DNA of 64,000 bases from JAFKFI01 sp963795435 (GCA_963795435.1 CAWCHV010000006.1:186001-250000), one strand, 5' to 3'. Counted from the stretch's first letter, positions 15,675 to 26,987 are shown. The notes: generated from the letters alone by a model not told the origin. Numbers and translations are program-made.

Positions 15675-16618
15675 GTGTCGCGCGTCCCCAGCAGGCCGCG
15701 AGGTCGGAACAGCAGCATCAGGATCATCATCACGAACGGCAGCAGCGGGCCGATCCGCGCCAGCGGGATCGTGAGCAGTTCGCCGAGGAAGTTGTCGGAG
15801 GAGAGCGCGATGCCGACCGGGCGCAGCAGGTCTCCGAGGGACCCGTCGACCACCACGGCGAAGGTCTGCACCATGCCCATGATCAACGACGCGATAAAGC
15901 ATCCCGCCAGCGAGCCGAGCCCGCCGAACACCACCACGACGAACACGATCGGCCCCATCGCAAAGGCCATGCCCGGCTCCGTCGTCTGATAGTTGCCGCC
16001 GATCACGCCCGCGAGCCCGGCCAGTGCACAGCCGCCGGCGAACACGGTGGTGAACACGCGGGGCACGTCATGGCCGAGCGCGCTCACCATGCTCGGATGG
16101 GTGAGCGACGCCTGGATGATGAGGCCGATGCGGGTGCGCGTCAGCAGCAGCCAGATCGCCGCGAGCATCCCCGCCGAGATCAGCAGCATGAAACCGCGAT
16201 AGGCCGGAAATTGCAGGCCATACATGGTGAACAGCGGGAAATCGAGCAGCTCCGGCACGCGATAGGGAACCGGGATCATCCCCCAGGTCATCTGCACCGC
16301 GCGCTCGATGATGAAGGCGAGGCCGAAGGTGAACAGCAGCTCCGCGATGTGGCCGTTGTGGTGCACGCGGCGCAGGCCCCAGATCTCGATGGCCGCGCCG
16401 ATCAGCCCGCAGAGCACCGGGGCGACGATCAGCGCCGGCCAGAAGCCGATGAAGCGGCTGGTCTCGTAGGCAAAATACGCGCCCAGCATGTAGATGCTGG
16501 CATGGGCGAAGTTCAGCACGCCCATCATGCTGAATATCAGCGTGAGCCCGCTCGACAGCATGAACAGCAACATGCCGTAGACGAGGCCGTTCAGGGCCGA
16601 GACGAGGAACACCTCCAT
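15671..16618 (-). CDS. livH: Branched-chain amino acid type ABC transporter permease LivH
   Basis: 315 aa. Starts MEVFLVSALNGLVYGMLLFM, then SSGLTLIFSMMGVLNFAHASIYMLGAY, the standard LivH opening. TRTRIGLIIQASLTHPSMVSALG is the coupling loop, followed by GGLGSLAGCFIAS. The C-terminus MLLFRPRGLLG is typical. The gene begins 29 nt after the upstream binding-protein gene, in one operon. Confidence 0.93.
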   Translation of the reverse strand: MEVFLVSALNGLVYGMLLFMLSSGLTLIFSMMGVLNFAHASIYMLGAYFAYETSRFIGFWPALIVAPVLCGLIGAAIEIWGLRRVHHNGHIAELLFTFGLAFIIERAVQMTWGMIPVPYRVPELLDFPLFTMYGLQFPAYRGFMLLISAGMLAAIWLLLTRTRIGLIIQASLTHPSMVSALGHDVPRVFTTVFAGGCALAGLAGVIGGNYQTTEPGMAFAMGPIVFVVVVFGGLGSLAGCFIASLIMGMVQTFAVVVDGSLGDLLRPVGIALSSDNFLGELLTIPLARIGPLLPFVMMILMLLFRPRGLLGTRDT

Positions 16619-16647
16619 GCGGGTTCTCCGGGCCGCGTCCCGCGAAC

Positions 16648-17895
16648 TCAGGACGTCGGCCGCTTCATCTTGCAAGTCGTCGGCTGCGCCAGGTCGGCGG
16701 TGTCCACCTTGGCCTCGGTCTTCCAGCCGAGACCGGTGTGCTCGGAATCGTATTTGACGCCGCGCACGAACACTCCCGCGTAATACGGCATGATAAGCTG
16801 GTGGTCGTCTTTCCGCATATAGGTGTCGTTGCCGAGCAGGTCCTTCATGTGCATCCCCTCGAGCGCCTGGGCGACCTTCAGGGCATCCGTGCTGCCGGCC
16901 TTGTCGACGGCGGCGGCAACCATTTCGAGCATCGTGACGAAATTGATCTCGGAGAAGTCGAACGCATTCTTCTCGCGGAACCCCTTGTCGAAATCCTCCA
17001 TCGCCTGGTTCTTCTGTTCGACGGGGATGTTCTCGTGGAACTCCATCACGGAGTGGAGCCGGTTCTCCCCGTTGGCGCCGACCGCCGTCGGGCCGCCGAT
17101 CAGATGCGCGAGATAGGTGTAGTAGCCGATGTCGAGCCCGGCATCGACGCCGGCCTTGATCAGCAGGTTGAGGTCGGGACCCCAGTTCCCGGTGATGAGC
17201 CCCTGCGCGCCCGACGCCTTGATCTTCGTTATGTAGGACGAGAAATCCTTCACCTTGCCGAACGGGATCAGCTCCTCGCCGACGATCTTGATGTCGGGCC
17301 GCTGCTTGGCGAGCTGCGCCTTGGTGTCCTTCTGGATCGACTGGCCGAACAGGTAATCCTGGTTGAGCAGGTAGACCGATTTGAGATCCTTGGGCAGTGC
17401 GCTCACCAGGGTCTGCGCCCGCATCCCGACATTGCCGGAGAAGCGGAACTGCCAGAAGTCGCATTGCTCGTTGGTCAGCTCGTCGGCCAGCGCGCCGCAA
17501 TTGAGATAGACGATGCGGTTGTCCGGGTTGCGCGCGTTGTGCTTGGCGACACCGTCGATCAGTGCCGCGCCGACATTGGAGCCGCTGCACTGCATGACGA
17601 ACGGCATGTTCTGGTCGGTGATGCTTTTCAGCGCGATCAGCGCCTCGGCCGGCTGCGTCTTGTCGTCGAACGCCACCAGCTCGAACTTGCGCCCGAGCGC
17701 GCCGCCCCGCGCGTTGATCCCGTCGATCACGTAGCGGAACACCTTGAGGAACTGGTCGCCCGACTGCGCGAAGGTGCCGGAGAGTGGATCGATATAGCCG
17801 ATCTTGATGGTGTCGGCGGCGCCGGCCGGGCGGGCCGCGAGGGCAAGCAGCGCGAGCACGCCAAACGCCAGAGAGCGCCAGGATCGGCACTTCAT
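16648..17895 (-). CDS. ABC transporter substrate-binding protein, LivK-like, second copy
   Basis: 415 aa with a Sec signal ending ARPAGAADT. The mature part begins TIKIGYIDPLSGTFAQ and carries INARGGALGRKFELVAFDDK, the family's ligand-cleft opening. GSNVGAAL near 105 and YLFGQSIQKD near 175 are also typical. It ends PTTCKMKRPTS. Its neighbour at 18001 is a clear paralogue that shares whole segments, so this is a tandem duplication. Both have the QCDFWxFRF stretch and the C-terminal TTCKMKRP cysteine, which differ from classic leucine-binding LivK. Ligand may be an amide or small acid rather than leucine. Confidence 0.9.
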   Translation of the reverse strand: MKCRSWRSLAFGVLALLALAARPAGAADTIKIGYIDPLSGTFAQSGDQFLKVFRYVIDGINARGGALGRKFELVAFDDKTQPAEALIALKSITDQNMPFVMQCSGSNVGAALIDGVAKHNARNPDNRIVYLNCGALADELTNEQCDFWQFRFSGNVGMRAQTLVSALPKDLKSVYLLNQDYLFGQSIQKDTKAQLAKQRPDIKIVGEELIPFGKVKDFSSYITKIKASGAQGLITGNWGPDLNLLIKAGVDAGLDIGYYTYLAHLIGGPTAVGANGENRLHSVMEFHENIPVEQKNQAMEDFDKGFREKNAFDFSEINFVTMLEMVAAAVDKAGSTDALKVAQALEGMHMKDLLGNDTYMRKDDHQLIMPYYAGVFVRGVKYDSEHTGLGWKTEAKVDTADLAQPTTCKMKRPTS

Positions 17896-17951
17896 GTTTC
17901 CACTCCCGAGAATACTTCTCTGCTGATCGTTGCCGGAACCGTAGGGGGGCC

Positions 17952-17989
17952 ACCCGGCCGAGTCAAACGAGCGTCGCGCTCGGCCGGGT
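17952..17989 (-). promoter_or_regulatory. Intercistronic hairpin between the two binding-protein genes
   Basis: ACCCGGCCGAG at 17952-17962 pairs perfectly with CTCGGCCGGGT at 17979-17989, giving an 11-bp stem and a 16-nt loop. No T-run follows on the coding strand. This suggests an mRNA-stabilising or partly attenuating structure rather than a full terminator. Confidence 0.6.
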
Positions 17990-18000
17990 ACCTCGGGCGG

Positions 18001-19248
18001 CTACGAAGATGGCCGCTTCATCTTGCAGGTGGTCGGCTGCGCCAGGTCGTCGGCCCTGACCGCGAACTCGGTCTTCCAGCCGAGGCCGGTCTTCTCGGAA
18101 TCGTATTTCTCTCCCTTGACGAAGATCAACTCGTAGAACGGTTCCATCAGCTGATGATCGTCCTTCCGCATCCAGTACTCGTTGCCCATCATGTCCTGAT
18201 CGTGCAGGCCCTCCAGCGCCTGCGCGACCTTGAGCGCGTCGGTGGAACCCGCCTTGTCGATCGCCTTGGCCAGCATGTCGAACATCATGTAGCCGTTGAT
18301 GCCGATGAAATCGAAATCGTGGTCCTTGCGGAACTCCTGCACGAAGGCGTCGCCCGCCGCGCTCTTCTGCTCGACCGGGACATTGGGATGGAACTCGACC
18401 ACGGTGTGCAGCCGGTTCTCGCCGAGCGGGCCGATCGCGGTCGGGCCGCCGATGAGATGCGCGAGATAGGTGTAGTAGCCGATGTCGAGCCCGGCATCGG
18501 CGCCGGCGCGCATCATCAGGTTGAGGTCAGGCCCCCAGTTGCCGGTGATGAGCGCCTGCGCGCCCGATGCCTTCACCTTGGTGATGTACGGCGAGAACTC
18601 CTTGACCTTGCCGAGCGGCACCAGCTCCTCCCCGACGATCTTGATGTCGGGCCGCAGCTTGGCGAGATAGTCTTTCGTGTTGCGCTGGAGGGCTTGGCCG
18701 AACAGGTAATCCTGGTTGATGAGGTAGACCGATTTGATGGTCTTCGGCAGGGCACGCACCAGCGTCTCGGCGCGCTGGCCGGTGTTGCCGTCGAAGCGGA
18801 AGTGCCAGAAGTCGCACTGCTCGTTGGTCAGCTCGTTGGCGAGCGCGCCGCAATTGAGATAGAGCACCCTCCGGTCGGGGTTGCGTGCGTTGTGCTTGGC
18901 CACGCCGTCGAGCAGGGCGGCGCCGACATTGGAGCCGGTGCACTGCATGACGAACGGGATGTTCTGGTCGGTCACGCTCTTGAGCGCGATCAGCGCCTCG
19001 GCCGGCTGCAGCTTGTCATCGAATGTCACCAGCTCGAACTTGCGGCCGAGCGCGCCGCCCTTCGCGTTGATGTGGTCGATGATGAAGTTGTAGGTCTTGA
19101 GCGCGGAGTCGCCGACCTGCGCGAAGGAGCCGGAGAACGGGTCGATATAGCCGATCTTGATGGTCTCCTCGGCCCGCACCGCGGCCGTGGCCGAGAACGA
19201 CAGCACGGCCAGCGCGCCCAGCAGGGCGCCCCGAATGCGGCGCGTCAT
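18001..19248 (-). CDS. ABC transporter substrate-binding protein, LivK-like, first copy
   Basis: 415 aa, same length as the downstream paralogue. The signal peptide ends AVRAEE; the mature part begins TIKIGYIDPFSGSFAQVG. Shared with the paralogue: KFELVTFDDKLQPAEALIAL, QCDFWHFRF, YLINQDYLFGQ, LITGNWGPDLNL, YYTYLAHLIGGPTA and TTCKMKRPSS. Divergence is concentrated in the 310-350 region (FDFIGINGYMMFDML against FDFSEINFVTMLEMV), which may alter ligand choice. ATG at 19248 has a GGGGGAACACGCC leader; a longer frame exists but is less likely. It is the first gene of the livKKHMGF operon. Confidence 0.9.
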   Translation of the reverse strand: MTRRIRGALLGALAVLSFSATAAVRAEETIKIGYIDPFSGSFAQVGDSALKTYNFIIDHINAKGGALGRKFELVTFDDKLQPAEALIALKSVTDQNIPFVMQCTGSNVGAALLDGVAKHNARNPDRRVLYLNCGALANELTNEQCDFWHFRFDGNTGQRAETLVRALPKTIKSVYLINQDYLFGQALQRNTKDYLAKLRPDIKIVGEELVPLGKVKEFSPYITKVKASGAQALITGNWGPDLNLMMRAGADAGLDIGYYTYLAHLIGGPTAIGPLGENRLHTVVEFHPNVPVEQKSAAGDAFVQEFRKDHDFDFIGINGYMMFDMLAKAIDKAGSTDALKVAQALEGLHDQDMMGNEYWMRKDDHQLMEPFYELIFVKGEKYDSEKTGLGWKTEFAVRADDLAQPTTCKMKRPSS

Positions 19249-19506
19249 GGCGTGTTCCCCCTCCCGTTGTTGCGGGCGAGGGTAGGAACCGGCCGGAGGC
19301 AAGTCAAACGGGGATCGTTGCCGCCGCGCTTCTGGCCGGCGTGCGTGGCGTTGCCCCGGCGCGCATGGTCATCCGCGAAGGGGCTGTGCTAGCATTCGCC
19401 ACGTCGTTTGGTCGGCAGGGTGCGATCGCGCAGCCGTGCGATTTGCGCGTCAGGTGATGTGCTTTGCGGACCGGACGGAACAAGCGAGACGCGATCGGAG
19501 GAAGGC

Positions 19507-21693
<2,187 letters not shown>

Positions 21694-21893
21694 TCGCGGC
21701 GGGAAGGTTCCCGGTCGCCATGCCGGGGACCTGCTCCTCGACCCTTTACCGCCGAGCTGGTCAGCGCTTCCGCAAGTCCCGCCTATAACGCTGCGGCACT
21801 ATATCGAGGCTGGTCGGCGATCTCGGCATTCAGGCAACCGCCCCCGCTCCGGAAGTGTTGTACCCGATTGGCTAAGCCACGGGTGGAGACACA

Positions 21894-22463
21894 ATGGACC
21901 GGCCACTGGACATCACCTTCCATAACCTCGACAGCTCGCCGTCGCTCGACGCGGAGATCCGCGAGAACGTCGCCCGGCTGGAGGCGCGCTATCCGCAGCT
22001 GATCGGCTGCCGCGTCTCGGTGGAGGCGCAGCACCAGCAGCACCGGACGGGCAATCTCTATGAGGTTCACGTGGTTCTCTCGGTGCGTGGCGGACGCGAC
22101 CTCGCCGTCTCGCGTGAACCGCACAAGGCCAAGCAGCGCTATGCCAATCCGGACGTGCGATCGGCGATGCGGGATGCATTTCGCGCCGCCGAGCGGCAGT
22201 TGCAGACCCACAAGGCTCAGCTGCGCGAGGACACCAGCCCGCCGAGCGGGTCCGCGCTCGCCGGCCAGGTGACGCAACTGCCGCCCGGCGCCGATCACGG
22301 CTTCATCCTCAACAGCACCGGCTCGCAGCTCTATTTCCACCGTGACAGCGTCACCAACGCGGATTTCGCGACGCTGAAGGAGGGCGATCCGGTGCACTAC
22401 GTCGAGGAGGAGGGTGACGCCGGACCGGTCGCCACCAAGGTACGGCTGGCGCAAGAGACGTGA
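21894..22463 (+). CDS. HPF/RaiA-family ribosome hibernation factor with cold-shock-like tail
   Basis: 189 aa. Residues 4-100 form the RaiA/HPF beta-alpha-beta fold: DITFHNLDSSPSLDAEIRENVARLE, then YEVHVVLSVRGGRDL. From about 115 the chain reads GQVTQLPPGADHGFIL and LYFHRDSV, an S1/cold-shock-like RNA-binding module (compare G-x-V and FIH patterns). Such two-domain forms are common in alphaproteobacteria, where they bind ribosomes in stress or stationary phase. Monocistronic by spacing. Confidence 0.85.
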   Translation: MDRPLDITFHNLDSSPSLDAEIRENVARLEARYPQLIGCRVSVEAQHQQHRTGNLYEVHVVLSVRGGRDLAVSREPHKAKQRYANPDVRSAMRDAFRAAERQLQTHKAQLREDTSPPSGSALAGQVTQLPPGADHGFILNSTGSQLYFHRDSVTNADFATLKEGDPVHYVEEEGDAGPVATKVRLAQET

Positions 22464-22537
22464 CTCCTCCCATCGCTTGACCGGCCCGCTCGCGGCGCCG
22501 AGATTCCCCGCCGCGAAATGCAGCAAGGGGGGCGGCG

Positions 22538-23326
22538 ATGCCGGACGTACGGAACGTGGCGCGGGAGAGGCTGGAGCGCGGGGAGTTGTCGCTCGGCGTC
22601 GGCGTGCGGCTGACGCGAAGCGTGGAGATCGCGCCGGCCATGCAGGCGGCGGGCTTCGACTGGCTGTTTCTCGACCTCGAACACGGCACCATGTCGCTCG
22701 ACGCCGCGGCGCAGATCGCGGTTGGCGCGCTGGAGGCAGGGATCGCGCCGTTCGTGCGGATTCCGAACGGCGAATACGCGATGGCCACGCGGATGCTCGA
22801 CAACGGCGCGCTTGGGATCGTCGTGCCGCATGTCGATAGCGGCGGCGAGGCGCGCGAGATCGTGCAGGAGCTGAAATATCCGCCGATCGGCCATCGCTCG
22901 GTCGGCGGGTGCGGGCCGCATTACGGATTGCGCGCGGTGACTGTGGGCGAGGGCGCGCGCATCCTGAACGCGGCGACGATGATCATCGCCATGCTGGAAA
23001 CGCCGGCGGCAATCCAGAACGCAGACGCGATCGCGGCGGTGCCGGGTATCGACGTGCTGCTGATCGGCACCAACGATCTGTGCGCCGAGATGGGCATTCC
23101 GGGGGAGTTCGGGCATGAGCGCGTGGCGGATGCCTACCGCAAGATGATCGCGGCGGCGAAGCAGCACGGCAAGCATACGGGGATGGCGGGCGTCTACGAT
23201 CATGCGATCATGCCGCGCTATATCGAGATGGGCGCGCGCTTCATCCTGTCCGGCAACGACGCGTCGTTCGTGATGGCGAGCGCCGGCAACCGCTCCAGCT
23301 TTCTGCGCCAGATCACGCTCGCGTAA
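22538..23326 (+). CDS. HpcH/HpaI-family aldolase / citrate-lyase-like
   Basis: 262 aa. Class II metal-dependent aldolase of 2-keto-3-deoxy acids. Seen: FDWLFLDLEHGTMS near residue 45 with the catalytic His, PFVRIPNGE, LDNGALGIVVPHV near 90, a GGCGPHYG loop in place of the usual Arg-rich GxRG, AMLETPAAI (metal-binding Glu) and GTNDLCAEMG (metal-binding Asp). Substrate could be a hydroxy-keto acid; the loop difference makes the exact reaction uncertain. Confidence 0.87.
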   Translation: MPDVRNVARERLERGELSLGVGVRLTRSVEIAPAMQAAGFDWLFLDLEHGTMSLDAAAQIAVGALEAGIAPFVRIPNGEYAMATRMLDNGALGIVVPHVDSGGEAREIVQELKYPPIGHRSVGGCGPHYGLRAVTVGEGARILNAATMIIAMLETPAAIQNADAIAAVPGIDVLLIGTNDLCAEMGIPGEFGHERVADAYRKMIAAAKQHGKHTGMAGVYDHAIMPRYIEMGARFILSGNDASFVMASAGNRSSFLRQITLA

Positions 23327-23336
23327 GCCGGCCCGG

Positions 23337-23798
23337 TCAGGTCCGGGTGGCGCCTGGAGGCAGAACCGTGTCGAGGTGCGAGCAGCCGGTTCCGTTCATG
23401 TGAACCTCGATGCTGCCGTCGGGATGGCGCCGGCCACTGACCTGCCCGCGCGGCCCGTTGCCGCTGATCGGCCTCACGGTCAGGTTGAAGCGGCCATCCG
23501 GCCCCGCCGCGCCTCGCGCGGAGCTGGTTCCCGACCCATCAGTGAACCAGACCACGCCGCGCAGGCCGATCGTCGCGCCGATATACATCCCCGCAATGTC
23601 CCAGCTCATCGGTGGGCAATCCTTGCCCTGCTCGCGCCGCGACGCGACGCCGGTGTCCGCCCATAATCGCGACTGCGTGGCCGGTGCGGCTGCTGCCGAG
23701 GGCGCCGATGCGACCGGCGTCGGCGCGGCCGGAGGCGCATTCTGGCATCCGCCGCCCGCGAGCAGCAGGGCGCCGAGCGCCGCGTGCCGGAGATTCAT
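23337..23798 (-). CDS. Small hypothetical lipoprotein
   Basis: About 153 aa. Signal peptide with lipobox LLAGGGC, then an Ala/Pro-rich linker of about 30 residues and a globular part with two Cys (KDCPPMSWDI and GTGCSHLD). I do not recognise the family. ATG at 23798 was chosen; an in-frame GTG two codons earlier is possible. It follows the larger gene at 23805 by 6 nt on the same strand, so the two are likely cotranscribed. Confidence 0.75.
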   Translation of the reverse strand: MNLRHAALGALLLAGGGCQNAPPAAPTPVASAPSAAAAPATQSRLWADTGVASRREQGKDCPPMSWDIAGMYIGATIGLRGVVWFTDGSGTSSARGAAGPDGRFNLTVRPISGNGPRGQVSGRRHPDGSIEVHMNGTGCSHLDTVLPPGATRT

Positions 23799-23804
23799 TG
23801 GCAC

Positions 23805-25412
23805 TTACTGCAGCTCGGCGATCCCGAACGCTTCGCCGAAACGGCGGCTGGCTTCGAAGCGGTCGCCGTATTTGCGGTGGACGGCAGTGTGCTGCGCCGC
23901 GGCGAGGATCAGGCGGTCGCGGTCAGGCGACGTGCTCTTGCCGTAATCCTCCAACATGCACTGGGCGATCTCCTGGTTGTGGGGATCGTTGCCGATGCGG
24001 GTCGCCATCAACGCCAGGCGCCGCACCAGCGGGGCACGATCGGCGCCGCTGTCGAGATAGGCTTGCGTCCAGGCCAACCCTTCAGGCCCGTTGAGGTCGC
24101 CCACCGCGCTGTCCACGCGATCGAGCAATTGCTGACCCGAGAGCTTGCTGGCGCCGCCCGGCGCGCGGATCGTGACGGGGTTGAGGTCGCCGCTGTGCTT
24201 CTGGTGATGGGCGTTGCGGTTGAGGAAGGAGGCGGCGACCCAGAGCAGCTTGAGCCGCTGCGGATGGTCGAAATTGTCGTAGAACCAGCCGAGCGTGTTG
24301 CAGTACTCGTAGCAGTGCTGCGGCATCGAGAAATTGGTGTCGGTCTGCGTCTCGATCACCACCTGCGCCGCGGCGATCTGCAGCACGTCCACGATGCGGC
24401 GCGGGCTCTTGCCGGCGAGCAGCAACTTCGCGAGATGCTCGACATAGGCCGGCTCGGGCTGACGGATTATGATTTCGATCAGCTCATTGGCTTCCTGCTG
24501 CGTGAGGGCTCCGGTGTTGCCGAGCAACTCGCGCTCGCGCTCCGTGGTGCCGGCGTAGGGAACGGCGTGCAGGCTCTCGCCCTGGATGAACATGGTCACC
24601 GCGTTGCAGGCCATTTCGTAGGTGGAATACCAGCGCGGACCGACGGCGATGTCGAGCGCGCCGGCATAGACCACGTCATGCGCGTTGTCCCAGCCGACGA
24701 AATTGCCCAGCTCGACCGTGGCGCGGGCGCGGTAGGATTTGTGGCCGGTCGTGTAGGAGCGGTTGTAGAGCATCCGGTCCTGCACATCGATCATGCCCGC
24801 GAACACCAGCTCGGCCAGCACTTCGCGCCGGTTCGGCGCGTCCTGCATCAGACCGAGGAAGTGGCGGTAGGCCGGGATCACCTCGCCGCGATGCACGAGC
24901 GTGATCCACTGGTCGAGCCGGTCGCGCAGCGGCCCCGTGCTCGGCTCGGCCTGCTGATCCTGCCAGTAGACTTTCGGCGCGGGCGGGTTGTCGATCGTGC
25001 CCTTGAAGCCGCGCGTGTAGTGGCCGGGAGCCTTGCCGATCTTCTGGTTCCAGATGTCGAGCCCGGTCGGGATGTACCAGATGGTCTGCGCCATCGGCAG
25101 GTTCGCGAGGTCGGCGGGCAGCATCCGGCTGAGATTGATCCCGGCGCGGGCGCTGAGCAGGCAGTGGTCGTTGTTGACGAAGTTGGGATAGCCGTTGTCG
25201 ATGCGCTCGTGGTACGGCACGTGGGTGTAGGGCGCGTGGATGCGGACGGCCTCGGCGACGATCTCCGGCATCGGCCGGCCGGATTTAAGCAGCTCGTAGT
25301 AGGCCGTGCTGGCGCCCACCTGGTCGCGCGCGAGGATGCGGTCCTCGAGCCGGTCGTAGAGCCCAGCTGCTTCTCCGGAGCGCTCCTTGAGCGCCGCATT
25401 CCGCGCAACCAT
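23805..25412 (-). CDS. Unrecognised His- and Cys-rich protein, 535 aa
   Basis: No signal peptide and no membrane span. ATG at 25412 follows GGAGGAAG, so I prefer it to a longer frame. Conserved-looking clusters: IHAPYTHVPYHERID near residue 60, FVNNDHCLLSARAG near 78, FSMPQHCYEYCNTLGWFYDNFDHPQ near 365 and NRNAHHQKHSGD near 400. The repeated His, Cys, Asp and Tyr hint at a metal or heme centre. The last third is helical. I cannot name the family; a distant relation to questin-oxidase-type proteins is a guess only. Operon with the lipoprotein at 23337. Confidence 0.8.
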   Translation of the reverse strand: MVARNAALKERSGEAAGLYDRLEDRILARDQVGASTAYYELLKSGRPMPEIVAEAVRIHAPYTHVPYHERIDNGYPNFVNNDHCLLSARAGINLSRMLPADLANLPMAQTIWYIPTGLDIWNQKIGKAPGHYTRGFKGTIDNPPAPKVYWQDQQAEPSTGPLRDRLDQWITLVHRGEVIPAYRHFLGLMQDAPNRREVLAELVFAGMIDVQDRMLYNRSYTTGHKSYRARATVELGNFVGWDNAHDVVYAGALDIAVGPRWYSTYEMACNAVTMFIQGESLHAVPYAGTTERERELLGNTGALTQQEANELIEIIIRQPEPAYVEHLAKLLLAGKSPRRIVDVLQIAAAQVVIETQTDTNFSMPQHCYEYCNTLGWFYDNFDHPQRLKLLWVAASFLNRNAHHQKHSGDLNPVTIRAPGGASKLSGQQLLDRVDSAVGDLNGPEGLAWTQAYLDSGADRAPLVRRLALMATRIGNDPHNQEIAQCMLEDYGKSTSPDRDRLILAAAQHTAVHRKYGDRFEASRRFGEAFGIAELQ

Positions 25413-25537
25413 CCGCTTCCTCCGTCTCGCATCTTTCTCGGTCCAGGAAAGCCTACTCCCCGGTTTCCCACCGGGCAACGGAGCTTGCGGACCGGGCCGG
25501 TCTTGCCCAAGCTCCTGGTCCCGGTGGGGAGGAAAAC

Positions 25538-25945
25538 ATGAAGATCAAGCGGATCGAGCACGTCGCGGTGGCGGTGAAGAACATGCAGGCGAGCGTGGGG
25601 CTGCTGGAGCGGGCGTTCGGGCTCAAGCTCGAATACGAGGAGCGGATCGGCGACGTGAAGCTGGCGATGCTCCCGGTGGGCGAGACCTACATCGAGCTGC
25701 TGGACGGGGTTTCGCGAAACTCCGACATCGGCGCCCAGATCCCCGAACAGGGCGAGGGGCTGTTCCACATCTGCTTCGAGGTGGAGGACATCGATGGCGC
25801 GCTCGCCGAATTGCGCGAGAAGGGGATCAGGTTGATCGATGAAGCGCCGCGCAACGGGCATGGCGGCAGCCGGATCGCCTTCATCGACCCGAGTGCCACG
25901 CGCAACCTGCTGATAGAGCTGGCGGAGCTCCCAGGCGGGCATTGA
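25538..25945 (+). CDS. mce: Methylmalonyl-CoA epimerase (VOC fold)
   Basis: 135 aa. Epimerises methylmalonyl-CoA between its R and S forms in propionate and odd-chain degradation. Seen: KRIEHVAVAVKNM (metal His) at the N-terminus, YIELLD near residue 50, GEGLFHICFEV near 80 (metal His) and IAFIDPSATRNLLIELAE at the end (metal Glu). Length is standard for the family. A clear GGGGAGGAAAAC site precedes the ATG. No mutase gene is adjacent. Confidence 0.88.
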   Translation: MKIKRIEHVAVAVKNMQASVGLLERAFGLKLEYEERIGDVKLAMLPVGETYIELLDGVSRNSDIGAQIPEQGEGLFHICFEVEDIDGALAELREKGIRLIDEAPRNGHGGSRIAFIDPSATRNLLIELAELPGGH

Positions 25946-26072
25946 GGATACGGCTGATTGTGCACTGCACAGTCGCGGTTTGCGGAGGCCCCGACGCAAG
26001 GCGCAAGCTGTTGCCCGGAGCCGTGGCGGCCCGGTGCGAGCCGGGCCGCGCGAAGCATCGGAGGGGCAGGCC

Positions 26073-26507
26073 ATGACGGTTGCAGCGATCCTCAAGCACA
26101 AAGGCTATCAAGTGCTCTCGGTCAACCCGACGGCGACCATCGCCGAGGTTGTACAAGTGCTGTCGCAGAAGCGCATTGGCGCGGTGGTGGTGATCGACGC
26201 CGCCGACCAGTTGCTCGGCATTGTCAGCGAGCGCGACGTGATGCACTCGCTGGCGGCCAATGGCGCGCGCACCCTGGAGATGTCGGCGGGACAGCTGATG
26301 ACCCGCGTGCTTCACACCGTCACGCCGCAGACCACCGAGGTAGAGGCGATGACGATGATGACGGCGAGCCGCGTCCGTCACCTGCCGGTGATCGAGCATG
26401 GCGCGCTGATCGGCATGATCAGCATCGGCGACGTGGTCAAGGCGCGCATCATGCAGCAGGACCAGGAGGTGGACAGCCTCAAGGCCTACGTGGCGGGCGC
26501 GACCTGA
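26073..26507 (+). CDS. CBS-domain pair protein
   Basis: 144 aa with two CBS modules, about residues 8-60 and 72-135. GAVVVIDAADQLLGIVSERDV and RHLPVIEHGALIGMISIGDVVK are the adenosyl-binding strands. There is no other domain. Such stand-alone pairs bind AMP, ATP or SAM and regulate partner enzymes; the partner is unknown. ATG at 26073 follows a GGAGGGGCAGGCC site. Confidence 0.88.
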   Translation: MTVAAILKHKGYQVLSVNPTATIAEVVQVLSQKRIGAVVVIDAADQLLGIVSERDVMHSLAANGARTLEMSAGQLMTRVLHTVTPQTTEVEAMTMMTASRVRHLPVIEHGALIGMISIGDVVKARIMQQDQEVDSLKAYVAGAT

Positions 26508-26516
26508 AACTGGCGC

Positions 26517-26813
26517 TTACGGGTGCGTCGGGCCACTCGGTGTCGGCACGCGCGCGTTCGGATTGTTCCAGGGAGGCGGGCCGAGGTTGAGCTGGCTTGG
26601 GCTGGTGCTGGCGCCGGTCACCGCCCCGGCACCGGCGCCGATCGCGCCGCCCGCCAGCGCGCCGACGGGGCCGCCCAGGGCGCCGATACCCGCGCCCGTC
26701 GCCGCCCCGGCCGCCGCGCCGCCGGTCGTGCGCTCCTTCTCGCCCGTGCCACAGCCCGCCAGCAGCGCGAGAGCGCCGAGGGCGGCCATCGTGATCGGCC
26801 ATTTCGCTGTCAT
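26517..26813 (-). CDS. Small glycine-zipper lipoprotein
   Basis: 98 aa. Lipobox ALLAGCG near residue 20, then a run of Gly/Ala from about 30 to 70 (GAAAGAATGAGIGALGG and following), the glycine-zipper pattern of YMGG/SlyB-type envelope proteins. Ends with a Pro/Asn-rich tail. Convergent with the CBS gene, 9 nt apart. Confidence 0.8.
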   Translation of the reverse strand: MTAKWPITMAALGALALLAGCGTGEKERTTGGAAAGAATGAGIGALGGPVGALAGGAIGAGAGAVTGASTSPSQLNLGPPPWNNPNARVPTPSGPTHP

Positions 26814-26949
26814 TGTCCGCCTCGCATGAGGATCGAAGATCGACGTTCGCGATCCCGGAACGTGCGGTGAACAGCACGGTTGCAGGCAGCGAGGTCGAAC
26901 CGGCTGCAATTCCATGCGTGGACCGGCTAGGCTGTTGCCGAACCAAACG

Positions 26950-26976
26950 AAGGGCCAACCAAGGGCCAACCAAGGG
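26950..26976. repeat. Short tandem repeat in a 5' leader
   Basis: The 11-nt unit AAGGGCCAACC occurs twice in tandem and is followed by AAGGG, ending about 12 nt before the deacetylase ATG. The last AAGGGAAGG also serves as ribosome binding site. Confidence 0.8.
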
Positions 26977-26987
26977 AAGGTGTGCGG

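Noticed and set aside
16738..19392. Plus-strand open frame of 884 codons across the two binding-protein genes
   Set aside because: It is the reverse of two paralogues, so the translation also looks repeated. No start signal or homology supports it.
26950..26976. Phase-variable promoter repeat
   Set aside because: Two and a half 11-nt units only, and no sign of length variation can be seen from one sequence.
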